DNA of 20,113 bases from Clostridiales bacterium (lineage in GTDB: Bacteria > Bacillota > Clostridia > Oscillospirales > QAMX01): contig JAEDMJ010000037.1 of the NCBI GenBank assembly GCA_016303065.1, positions 1-20,113 of the forward strand. Direction: 5' to 3'. The notes beneath the pieces are model-generated. The model ran no database searches. It worked only from the letters and a program-made list of their open reading frames with translations, and had not been told where the DNA came from. Both the position numbers and the translations under genes were made by a program. How positions within the stretch are numbered: position 1 is the stretch's first letter; the number at the start of each line of letters is the position of its first letter. Positions 13,888-20,113 of the stretch are shown here, in pieces.

Positions 13888-14640
13888 ATGAAAAAAATCC
13901 TTGCCATCGGAAACAGCTTTTCGCAGGACGCCGTCAGATATCTTTACGACATTGCAGCCGCGGAGGGAAAGAGGCTCCGGGTCGTCAATCTTTATATTGG
14001 CGGATGCTCCCTTGAGCGGCACGCAGAGAACATACGCGGCGATATCTCCGATTACGACTACGAGCTGAACGGAGGGGAAGCGAGCGGAAAAATATCCGTG
14101 AAAAGCGCCCTGGGCGAAGCTGACTGGGATGCGGTCACGATCCAGCAGGTGAGCGGAAAGTCCGGCCTTCCGGAAAGCTATGAACCCTTCGGAGACGAAG
14201 TTCTGAGCTGCATCAAAGAGTGCAAACCAAGGGCAAAGGTTTATTTTCACCAAACATGGGCCTATGAGATCGGCAGCGGGCATGGGGACTTCCCGGCATA
14301 CGGCTGTTCTCAGGAGCGTATGTTTGAGTCCATCGTGTCGGCATCGGAAAGCTTCGCGAGAATGCGCGGACTGGAGATCATCCCCTGCGGAAGACTCATA
14401 CAAAGGCTGAGGAGCTTTCCGGAATTCGACGTGCGTTCCGGCGGAATGTCTTTGTGCCGGGACGGTTTCCACCTCTCCGCGGACTACGGAAGATATGCCG
14501 CCGGAGCGATGTGGTATTCCGTTCTCTTTCGCGCCGGACTCGGAAGCGGGGGATTCATTCCCGGGGGAACGGATGAAGATTTGATTCGGAAGATCAGAAA
14601 CGCTGTGAACGAGCTTTGGAAAGGTCGGAAGGACGTATGA
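13888..14640 (+). CDS. SGNH/GDSL-like hydrolase, DUF4886 type
   Basis: A 250-aa protein. The N-terminal strand 'KKILAIGNSFSQDAVRYL' carries the block I nucleophile Ser10 in the GNSFS form typical of DUF4886. 'VTIQQVSGKSG' resembles block III, and 'CRDGFHLSADYGRYAAG' carries the Asp192/His195 pair (DxxH) of block V. SGNH enzymes are esterases that often remove acetyl groups from glycans. No signal peptide is seen, so action is cytoplasmic. ATG 13888 is preferred because GGAGAAAGGGA lies just upstream and the beta-strand begins here; an upstream in-frame ATG at 13861 has no SD. Its stop overlaps the next start (ATGA). Substrate unknown; sugar deacetylation is inference. Confidence 0.85.
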   Translation: MKKILAIGNSFSQDAVRYLYDIAAAEGKRLRVVNLYIGGCSLERHAENIRGDISDYDYELNGGEASGKISVKSALGEADWDAVTIQQVSGKSGLPESYEPFGDEVLSCIKECKPRAKVYFHQTWAYEIGSGHGDFPAYGCSQERMFESIVSASESFARMRGLEIIPCGRLIQRLRSFPEFDVRSGGMSLCRDGFHLSADYGRYAAGAMWYSVLFRAGLGSGGFIPGGTDEDLIRKIRNAVNELWKGRKDV

Positions 14641-15401
14641 TCGTATATTTTTCGGGAACGGGAAACAGCCGTTACTGCGCAGAATTTCTTGCGGATAAGC
14701 TCGAAGACGGGATAATTAACGCCGCAGAGTACATAAAAAGCGGGAATCCAGCCGAGCTGACATCGGACCGGAGCTGGGTCTTTGTTTGCCCGACTTACGC
14801 CTGGCGGATGCCGCGCGTGTTTTCAGAGTTCATCCGGAACGGTGATTTTAAAGGCGCGGGCAGGGCGTATTTCGTCATGACCTGCGGGAGCGGTATCGGA
14901 AAGGCGGGAGAGAAGCTTGAAAGCCTGTGCAAAACCGTAAAGCTCAGATATATGGGAGTTTTCCGTGTGGTCATGCCGGAAAACTATATAGCGATGTTCT
15001 CTGCTCCGGGAAAGGATGAAGCTGCGCGCATCGTTCGGAAGGCTGAAGCCGGGCTTGGGGAGGCGGCGGAAATCATCCGCCGGGGAGAGAATTTTCCGCG
15101 GGAAAGGACGGGACCTTTCGGCAGAGCGAAAACAGGTTTTGTAAACGACCTCTTTTACAGGAAATTTATCTCTGCTGACAAGTTTTTTGTTCGGGAAAGC
15201 TGCGTTTCATGCGGGAAATGCGAGAAAAACTGTCCGCTCGGAAACATAGAACTCAAAAACGGAAAACCGGTATGGGGAAAGAAATGCACGCACTGCATGG
15301 CGTGCATATGCGGATGTCCGGCGGAGGCCATCGAATACGGCAGGCGCAGCCGGGGAAAGCGCAGATATGTGTGCGGGGAATACAAACAGTCCGGAGAGTA
15401 A
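14637..15401 (+). CDS. EFR1 family flavodoxin-ferredoxin protein
   Basis: A 254-aa cytoplasmic redox protein. The N-terminus 'MIVYFSGTGNSRYCAEFLA' is the FMN phosphate-binding loop of a flavodoxin-like domain (about 1-160), with 'CPTYAWRMPRVFSEFI' as a second flavin loop. The C-terminus has two 4Fe-4S motifs, 'CVSCGKCEKNCP' (about 188-199) and 'CTHCMACICGCP' (about 217-228). This matches the EFR1 (flavodoxin plus double-cluster ferredoxin) family, which moves electrons in anaerobes. It is translationally coupled to the SGNH hydrolase gene by ATGA (14637-14640). No obvious terminator follows before the next promoter at 15439. The redox partner is unknown. Confidence 0.92.
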   Translation: MIVYFSGTGNSRYCAEFLADKLEDGIINAAEYIKSGNPAELTSDRSWVFVCPTYAWRMPRVFSEFIRNGDFKGAGRAYFVMTCGSGIGKAGEKLESLCKTVKLRYMGVFRVVMPENYIAMFSAPGKDEAARIVRKAEAGLGEAAEIIRRGENFPRERTGPFGRAKTGFVNDLFYRKFISADKFFVRESCVSCGKCEKNCPLGNIELKNGKPVWGKKCTHCMACICGCPAEAIEYGRRSRGKRRYVCGEYKQSGE

Positions 15402-15438
15402 TCAACCGCGGGTTGAAGGAATTTAAACTGTGGATTGC

Positions 15439-15467
15439 TTGCACGAAAGTTTTGAAACTGATATGAT
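15439..15467 (+). promoter_or_regulatory. Promoter of the HTH-ADP-ribosylglycohydrolase gene
   Basis: TTGCAC (15439-15444), 17-bp spacer, extended -10 TGa (15459-15461), TATGAT (15462-15467). The start codon is 42 nt downstream of the -10. Confidence 0.75.
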
Positions 15468-15509
15468 AGAAAAGCTGGATTCCAATTTTTTTTCAGGGAG
15501 GACGACGTG

Positions 15510-17084
15510 ATGGAGATCGGAAAGACGATCTATAAGCTCAGAGAGCAAAGCAGTCTCTCGCGGGAAGGCTTTGCCGCTCTGTTCAATGTGTCTCAGCAGG
15601 CGGTTCAAAAATGGGAGTCGGGAGCGGCGATGCCGACGGTCGCAAACCTTGTTGCCATTGCGAAACATTTCAATATTTCAGTGGATTCACTTCTTCTCGA
15701 GGAGGACGGCTGCAGCTTTGACGCGCTTCGGCTCGTGCACGAGATAACGCCGGACTTCTGTGCAATGGACAGCGTAGAGGCCTATTACAAGATGCTCGGT
15801 ACCGAATACGAGCAATGCTTTGAAGAGGGGCTTGACGTCGAGCCCTACCGCGACCTTTTCAGCGCCGTTGAAAAAATGCCGGACAGCGCCGCAAAGGAAA
15901 AGATATCCGACGTGCTCTTTGGCATTGTGAGCAATGTCGGGATGAGGGCGGATTATCCTTTCCGCGAGCCGTCCGATCTTGACGGGATCAGGGCGGAGCG
16001 CGACGGATATTTGCAGGAAGGCGCGGTTCCCACGGATATGCGCGGCAAGATTGCCGGCGCATGGTACGGAAGAATCTGCGGCTGTCTTCTCGGAAAACCC
16101 GTGGAAGGTCTTCGGACCGAAGCGCTCATCCCGCTTCTGGAGATGACGGGAAACTATCCGATGCACCGCTATATTCTGAAATCGGACATCACCGACGAGA
16201 TCTGTGCGCGGTTTGACTCCGGATTCAGAACGCGGTGCTGGGCCGACAATATAAGCTGCGCTCCCGTGGACGACGACACGAACTATACGGTCCTGGCGCA
16301 GCTTATGATCGACCGCTGCGGCCGGGAGTTCACCCCGGAAAACGTGTGCAATATGTGGGTGGCGTCCCAGTCGCGGAACGCCTATTGTACTGCCGAGCGC
16401 ATCGCTTTCAGAAATATTGTCAACGGTTATCGCCCGCCCAACACGGCAAAATACAAGAACCCGTGCCGCGAGTGGATCGGAGCGCAGATCCGCGGAGACT
16501 ACTACGGATATATCAATCCGGGAAATCCCGAGCTTGCCGCCGAGATGGCATGGCGTGACGCGTCCATCTCCCACGTCAAAAACGGAATATACGGCGAGAT
16601 GTTTGTCGCTGCAATGCTGTCATGCGCCGCCTGTTCGGACGACATGACCGGCGTGATACGCGGCGGCCTGGGACAGATTCCGGCCGGAAGCCGTCTTTAC
16701 AAGGCGATAACCGGAGTTATCGAAAAATTTGAAAAAGGCGTCAGCGCCGAAGACTGTATGGCGGACATTCACGCAGAATACGACGAGCACACTGCCCATG
16801 GGTGGTGCCACACGATCTCCAACGCGATGATCGTTGCCGCGGCGCTTCTCTACGGCGGCGGGGACTACGGCCGTTCCGTTTGCCTTGCCGTTCAGACAGG
16901 TTTTGATACCGACTGCAACGGCGCGACCGTCGGCTCGGTCATCGGCATGATGAAGGGCGTCAAGGCGATCGGCGCTGAATGGACCGACCCGATAAAAGGG
17001 GTTCAGGACACGTCCATATTCGGTGTCGGAAAAGTCGGGATCGACACGCTCGTTGAAAAGACTCTGAAACACGCGGGATTCTGA
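15510..17084 (+). CDS. XRE HTH domain fused to ADP-ribosylglycohydrolase
   Basis: A 524-aa protein. Residues 1-62 are an XRE/Cro helix-turn-helix: 'LSREGFAALFNVSQQAVQKW' with the recognition helix in 'VSQQAVQKWESG', then 'LVAIAKHFNISVDSLL'. Residues about 65-170 form a linker rich in acidic residues. From 'DMRGKIAGAWYGRICGCLLG' (177-196) to the end it is a DraG-like ADP-ribosylglycohydrolase domain with the Mg2+-binding sets DDDT (254-257) and 'DTDCNGATVG' (Asp466, Asp468, Asn470). Such enzymes remove ADP-ribose or related glycosides from proteins or small molecules. The start is set by the SD AGGGAGGA (15495-15502) before GTG-ATG; ATG is taken. It has its own promoter and terminator. Ligand-responsive DNA binding is inference. 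Confidence 0.92.
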   Translation: MEIGKTIYKLREQSSLSREGFAALFNVSQQAVQKWESGAAMPTVANLVAIAKHFNISVDSLLLEEDGCSFDALRLVHEITPDFCAMDSVEAYYKMLGTEYEQCFEEGLDVEPYRDLFSAVEKMPDSAAKEKISDVLFGIVSNVGMRADYPFREPSDLDGIRAERDGYLQEGAVPTDMRGKIAGAWYGRICGCLLGKPVEGLRTEALIPLLEMTGNYPMHRYILKSDITDEICARFDSGFRTRCWADNISCAPVDDDTNYTVLAQLMIDRCGREFTPENVCNMWVASQSRNAYCTAERIAFRNIVNGYRPPNTAKYKNPCREWIGAQIRGDYYGYINPGNPELAAEMAWRDASISHVKNGIYGEMFVAAMLSCAACSDDMTGVIRGGLGQIPAGSRLYKAITGVIEKFEKGVSAEDCMADIHAEYDEHTAHGWCHTISNAMIVAAALLYGGGDYGRSVCLAVQTGFDTDCNGATVGSVIGMMKGVKAIGAEWTDPIKGVQDTSIFGVGKVGIDTLVEKTLKHAGF

Positions 17085-17129
17085 AAAAAACTGCGGGGTG
17101 CAATAAATTTTCCGCAAAAAAACGATACA

Positions 17130-17174
17130 GACCCCTCTGCCGGATTTGCATCTTCGGCGGAGGGGTCGCTTTTG
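17130..17174 (+). terminator. Intrinsic terminator after the ADP-ribosylglycohydrolase gene
   Basis: GACCCCTCTGCCG (17130-17142) pairs with CGGCGGAGGGGTC (17155-17167) with one G-U pair, then GCTTTTGTTT. Confidence 0.85.
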
Positions 17175-17528
17175 TTTGCTTTCTCAAAAAAAATTGCCGG
17201 ATAAGCCGTGGAGAGTAAAGATTGCAGCTTGAAAGCTGCCGACGGAACAACCGTGCCGCTTGCATGAATGTGCGCGGAAACAGGAGCAAAACAATATGAT
17301 TTTTCCTTGGATACGATCGGAGGTGGGGGAATATCCCGTACCGTTTCTGAAAACCGACAAAGCGCGTACCGCCTCTCATTTCCGATGCACTTTCCGAATG
17401 GTTTTCGCTGCGGCTTGCGGATTGCAGTAAAGACTGCATGGGAATTTTGCAAAAGAAAAAATGCAGATTTTGACGGGGGGAGAGTTGAAATTCGATGAAA
17501 TAAAAAATTAAAAAAAGTAATATAGGTC
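17175..17528. other. Intergenic region with stacked hairpins and one weak small ORF
   Basis: No recognised gene. At 17221-17280 there are small adjacent hairpins: GCAGCT(TGAA)AGCTGC, ACGG(AACAA)CCGT, and a looser CCGC/GCGG. A 44-codon ORF at 17296-17430 has CAGGAG 8 nt upstream, but its product matches nothing I know. From about 17490 the sequence turns strongly AT-rich, ahead of the promoter at 17529. Confidence 0.4.
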
Positions 17529-17558
17529 TTGACGGTTACACTGACGGCATGTTACAAT
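17529..17558 (+). promoter_or_regulatory. Promoter of the small-ORF/ABC exporter locus
   Basis: TTGACG (17529-17534), 18-bp spacer, extended -10 TGT (17550-17552), TACAAT (17553-17558). The first small start codon is 50 nt after the -10. Confidence 0.75.
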
Positions 17559-17608
17559 AGAAACAGAAAAGAAAGCTTGTATTCGCTTGAAAAAATGGGA
17601 GTTTGTCC

Positions 17609-17746
17609 ATGTATTATGTCGTTGACTGTAACCGGTTCGGCTTAGTGCCGGGGAGTGAAGCGGTTTTTGCCGTTTGGTTGTTTAACGCTTTCAATACTGA
17701 AAAGAAAATAAAACCTGATATTTATATGCTTTGCAGCGCAGACTGA
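17609..17746 (+). CDS. Small ORF, 45 aa, candidate exported-peptide gene
   Basis: This is the first ORF behind the 17529 promoter. ATG 17609 follows ATGGGAG with 7-nt spacing; stop TGA at 17744-17746. The peptide starts 'MYYVVDCNRFGLVPGSEAVF', has a hydrophobic/aromatic middle ('AVFAVWLFNAFN'), a basic patch ('EKKIKP') and Cys at 7 and 42. I do not recognise the family. Position upstream of two coupled ABC exporters and a hairpin straight after its stop fit a precursor or secreted peptide gene. The caution is that a +1 frame change near its end continues for 20 more residues, to a TGA at 17790, in the same frame as the next small ORF. The stretch could therefore be remnants of one decayed gene. 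Confidence 0.45.
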   Translation: MYYVVDCNRFGLVPGSEAVFAVWLFNAFNTEKKIKPDIYMLCSAD

Positions 17747-17775
17747 ACCGACTAAGGGGGAGTTTGCGCTGTCTT
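17734..17775 (+). terminator. Hairpin at the end of the first small ORF (possible attenuator)
   Basis: CAGCGCA (17734-17740) pairs perfectly with TGCGCTG (17765-17771), with a 24-nt loop containing the TGA stop, then TCTTTT. This could be a leaky terminator limiting read-through to the exporters. The long loop makes it weak. Confidence 0.35.
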
Positions 17776-17849
17776 TTGTTCGTCCGGATTGAAGAATAAC
17801 AGTAATGCGGCGGATCGCGTGGAACGACTGTGCAGGAAAGAGCAATAAT

Positions 17850-17960
17850 GTGAAATGGAATATTACAAATAATTGTTCATATGTGCAGAAATCACAGACA
17901 ATTGCATCGCTGAAGGGCTTGGCTTTACTGATTGAAGTCCTGTGTAACAATAAAAAATGA
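17850..17960 (+). CDS. Small ORF, 36 aa, overlapping the exporter start
   Basis: GTG 17850 has AGGAAAG 9 nt upstream. The frame ends at TGA 17958-17960, overlapping the exporter's ATG as ATGA. The peptide begins 'MKWNITNNCSYVQK' and ends in an amphipathic-looking 'SLKGLALLIEVLCNNKK', with Cys at 9 and 32. An in-frame ATG at 17805, with only a weak SD, would add 15 residues ('MRRIAWNDCAGKSNN') and a third Cys. The family is unknown. It may be a peptide product, a leader that couples translation, or a remnant of a larger decayed frame. The coupling argument is weakened because the exporter could also start at TTG 17972 with its own SD. Confidence 0.35.
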   Translation: MKWNITNNCSYVQKSQTIASLKGLALLIEVLCNNKK

Positions 17961-19762
17961 AGGTGAATTCGTTGCGGGTCGTCAGAAAAACGATATCAAA
18001 TGTTGGTTATATCATGCGGCAGATGTATTTGCATAACCGCAGTTATTATATCTATTGGATGTGCAATGTTGTTCTCGGCATATTGAGCACGTGGATTTCT
18101 GTTGCCTTTTTAAAACTCGTTATAGAACTGCTTTCTGAAAAGCAGTTCTATAACGCCATTATTTTCAGTGTCGTTTTCCCTGCGGTAATGTTTGCTGTCG
18201 GTACGATTGGGGACATGGTAAGTGCAAAAAAATGTATTATTGAAAATTCCCTTTGCAACCGGATGAAAGCAGCGGTATCCGAAAAACAGATGGAAATCCC
18301 ATATGACAAGGCCGATGACCATGCGGAAAAATTGAAATACGATTTTGCAAAGAAATCTGTAACCAAAAGCAGCCCCGGACAAGTTCTGGACTGCATGGGA
18401 AATATTGTTTCCAATGTAATTAATGCTGCCGGTGTTATTTTTGTGTTTTCCAACCTCAATATTTGGATTATTTTGTTGCTTATCGTTGTGGTTTGCGTCA
18501 ATTCTGTCGGAAATGTAAAGCGAATGCAATACCGGTATCAGCAGCAGGAGGAAGAAACGTCAATTGCACGAAATTTATATTATGCACGTGATTATTTGAC
18601 GGGGCCGGTATTTGCCAAAGAAGTGCGAACTTTTGATCTTAAAGAATATATCACAGCGAAAATCAAAACTTCAATAGAGAAGCACTTTCGCCTGGAACTG
18701 AAAAACTCGAAAATGTATTACAGGCATTATTGGTGGACATACATTGTCAATGGGATCCAGCTTGTGGCAGTATATTCATATATAGGGTATCTTCTTTTCG
18801 CTGGCCACATATCCGTAAGTGATTTTACTGTGTATGTGTCCTCGGTCTTGATTTTTGAAGCGGCTGTATTGGGGAATATTACTGCTGTGGCAAATGTCGT
18901 TCAGGTGAGTCGATATATCCGGAATCTCAGAGAGTTTCTGCAATCGGAAGAAACGGATGATACATATGCGGTTCTTCCGGATTTTACGAAAGATGGACTT
19001 ACATTTACTCTGGAGAACGTGTCATTTAGATTTGATGACAATGGACCTTTCGTTCTTAAAAACTTATCTGCGAAAATTTGCAGCGGAGAAAAAATCTGCA
19101 TCGTAGGAAGAAACGGAGCGGGTAAAACGACATTTGTAAAATTATTAATGGGGCTTTACCGTCCTACGGAAGGCAAAATCAAATTAAACGGAACAGACAT
19201 ACAGGAATTTAACCGACAGGAATACTTGTCTTTGTTTTCCACCGTGTTTCAGGATTTTAACATTTTTGCTTTTAGCATTGCTGAAAATGTTGCTTTGGAA
19301 GAGACATACGACGAAGCCGGTGTTAATGCTGCGATAACGAAAGCTGGACTCCAAAACAAAGTGAGCGCGCTGCCTGACGGTATTGCCACTTATCTCACGG
19401 AGCGCATAGGTGAAAACGGGACCAACTTATCTGGCGGTGAACAACAGATGCTCGCTATTGCGCGTGCTGTCTATAAGAATGCTCCCGTATGTATTCTTGA
19501 TGAACCGACGGCTGCGCTTTCTCCGCAGAACGAGTACGCCATTTATCAGAAGTTTTCTGAGATCACTGAAAACAAAACCGTGCTCTATATTTCACATCGC
19601 TTAGCCAGTTGCCGGCTATCGGATAAAATTATAGTATTGGATAATGGGCGGATTGTTGAATGCGGTTCGCATGACCACCTTATTTCTTTGAATGGAAAAT
19701 ATGCCGAAATGTTTTCATTACAGGCAGAACATTATGTTATTAAGGAAGAAACAGGGCGATGA
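17957..19762 (+). CDS. ABC exporter, fused permease-ATPase (type IV fold)
   Basis: A 601-aa half-transporter. The N-terminal ~330 residues are the membrane domain, with hydrophobic helices near 33-58, 66-88, 148-185 and 262-312. The ATPase domain has Walker A 'GRNGAGKTT' (384-392), Q-loop Gln432 in 'VFQDF', signature 'LSGGEQQ' (491-497), Walker B 'VCILDE' (511-516) and H-loop His547. This layout matches exporters of peptides and other hydrophobic cargo. ATG 17957 lacks an SD of its own. TTG 17972 has AAGGTG about 7 nt upstream and could be the true start, trimming five residues. The stop overlaps the second exporter (ATGA), so they probably form a heterodimer. The codon use is more AT-rich than upstream genes. 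A perfect 17-bp inverted repeat lies within it. Confidence 0.93.
   Translation: MKVNSLRVVRKTISNVGYIMRQMYLHNRSYYIYWMCNVVLGILSTWISVAFLKLVIELLSEKQFYNAIIFSVVFPAVMFAVGTIGDMVSAKKCIIENSLCNRMKAAVSEKQMEIPYDKADDHAEKLKYDFAKKSVTKSSPGQVLDCMGNIVSNVINAAGVIFVFSNLNIWIILLLIVVVCVNSVGNVKRMQYRYQQQEEETSIARNLYYARDYLTGPVFAKEVRTFDLKEYITAKIKTSIEKHFRLELKNSKMYYRHYWWTYIVNGIQLVAVYSYIGYLLFAGHISVSDFTVYVSSVLIFEAAVLGNITAVANVVQVSRYIRNLREFLQSEETDDTYAVLPDFTKDGLTFTLENVSFRFDDNGPFVLKNLSAKICSGEKICIVGRNGAGKTTFVKLLMGLYRPTEGKIKLNGTDIQEFNRQEYLSLFSTVFQDFNIFAFSIAENVALEETYDEAGVNAAITKAGLQNKVSALPDGIATYLTERIGENGTNLSGGEQQMLAIARAVYKNAPVCILDEPTAALSPQNEYAIYQKFSEITENKTVLYISHRLASCRLSDKIIVLDNGRIVECGSHDHLISLNGKYAEMFSLQAEHYVIKEETGR
18118..18155. repeat. 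Perfect 17-bp inverted repeat inside the exporter gene
   Basis: CGTTATAGAACTGCTTT (18118-18134), spacer CTGA, AAAGCAGTTCTATAACG (18139-18155). The repeat encodes part of the membrane domain ('VIELLSEKQFYNA'). No U-run follows. It would form a very stable hairpin in the mRNA or a cruciform in DNA. Confidence 0.95.
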
Positions 19763-20113
19763 AAAAGCAAAAAATAAATTTTTTTAAGGCTTGCCGCAAT
19801 ACCGTTTCAGTTTTGCGTATGCAAATAAAAATCAGTAAAAAACCGGTTTTATTTGATATTTTTACAGCGTTTGCAGAAAAGTGCCATCGTTTGCTTGAAA
19901 TAACATTTCCGGCGGTCATAATAGATTTGTTAACTGTCAAGAATAGATGGAACTATGCTGTTTTAATGATTTTTTTGTTTTCTTTCCTGATTACAGTACT
20001 GGATTTCGCGATTCGTCGAATAAGGGAGCTGTTGTCAGCCCATGGTGAACGTACAGATAATTATGTAACTCTTTCTGTATGCAGAAAAAATATGTGTACA
20101 GATTATCGTGACA
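19759..20113 (+). CDS. Second ABC exporter subunit, N-terminal part, cut by window end
   Basis: ATG 19759 overlaps the stop of the first exporter (ATGA 19759-19762), so translation is coupled; AGGG lies just upstream inside the first gene. The 118 visible residues begin with a basic cytoplasmic stretch ('MKKQKINFFKACRN'), then two hydrophobic segments ('LLEITFPAVIIDLLTV' and 'YAVLMIFLFSFLITVLDFAI') joined by a short loop, then a charged intracellular region. This is the pattern of the N-terminal membrane domain of an ABC exporter, parallel to the gene before it. No ATPase motif falls inside the window. It is probably the second half of a heterodimeric exporter; the call rests on coupling and membrane pattern. 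Confidence 0.75.
   Translation, partial: MKKQKINFFKACRNTVSVLRMQIKISKKPVLFDIFTAFAEKCHRLLEITFPAVIIDLLTVKNRWNYAVLMIFLFSFLITVLDFAIRRIRELLSAHGERTDNYVTLSVCRKNMCTDYRD

Noticed and set aside
17205..17320. Glycine riboswitch
   Set aside because: GGAGAG and GCCGACGGAACAA resemble parts of the glycine aptamer, but the CUCUC strand needed to pair with GGAGAG is missing and no glycine-related gene follows.
17296..17430. 44-codon ORF with CAGGAG upstream
   Set aside because: No promoter of its own, no recognisable product, and it sits in a stretch with no other coding signal. Kept only as a note in the intergenic entry.
17003..17452. 149-codon minus-strand frame downstream of the ADP-ribosylglycohydrolase
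   Set aside because: It crosses a strong terminator and the 3' end of a real gene, and the translated text looks random.
17609..17960. Small ORFs as substrates of the SCIFF maturase
   Set aside because: They lack the SCIFF leader and Cys pattern, lie ~5 kb away behind a different promoter, and SCIFF maturases are dedicated to their own peptide.
1..20113. tRNA, rRNA, CRISPR array, insertion sequence or prophage
   Set aside because: I found no cloverleaf with TTCRA arm, no rRNA motif, no regularly spaced direct repeats, and no transposase, integrase or phage protein.

Overview
The window looks like a chromosomal segment of an anaerobic, fermentative Clostridia-type Firmicute, probably a gut or rumen organism. 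Three things point there: an SCIFF ranthipeptide with its radical SAM maturase (a Clostridia hallmark), a Na+-translocating decarboxylase subunit, and glycan-degrading enzymes. Most of the window is moderately GC-rich. The last ~2.9 kb (from about 17.2-17.5 kb) is visibly AT-richer with different codon use, and may have been acquired separately.

Layout. (1) 1-752: the 3' part of a GH39-like glycosidase. (2) 961-2574: a promoter and hairpin-containing leader, then a Na+-translocating decarboxylase beta subunit and a 75-aa single-TM protein; no carboxyltransferase or biotin carrier is nearby. (3) 2591-4416: a GH29 alpha-L-fucosidase followed by a metallo-beta-lactamase-fold hydrolase. (4) 4506-5615: a secreted protein with two SH3b domains and a C39-like cysteine peptidase, closed by a 23-bp terminator stem. 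(5) 5679-8825: a TAXI-type TRAP transporter (lipoprotein SBP, intercistronic hairpin, fused DctQM permease). (6) 8908-10465, minus strand: a radical SAM protein overlapping a YhhQ-type queuosine-precursor transporter, behind a leader that folds as a preQ1-I riboswitch with a transcription terminator; together this reads as a queuine/preQ1 salvage operon. (7) 10706-13793: SCIFF peptide, attenuator hairpin, SCIFF maturase, and an overlapping Orn/Lys/Arg decarboxylase-family enzyme. (8) 13814-15401: an SGNH/DUF4886 hydrolase coupled to an EFR1-type flavodoxin/ferredoxin protein. (9) 15439-17174: an XRE helix-turn-helix domain fused to an ADP-ribosylglycohydrolase. (10) 17529-20113: a promoter, two very small ORFs, and two coupled ABC exporter genes (the second cut by the window end).

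All nine promoters I could recognise carry an extended -10 (TGn) and eight have exactly 17-bp spacing, so a single housekeeping sigma factor probably serves the window. The best candidates for new biology are: the small-ORF/double ABC exporter locus with a perfect 17-bp inverted repeat inside the first exporter gene; the HTH-ADP-ribosylglycohydrolase fusion; an SCIFF peptide with a seventh Cys and Gly where the thioether acceptor Thr is expected; and the riboswitch-controlled queuine salvage pair whose radical SAM protein has CX4CX2C spacing.
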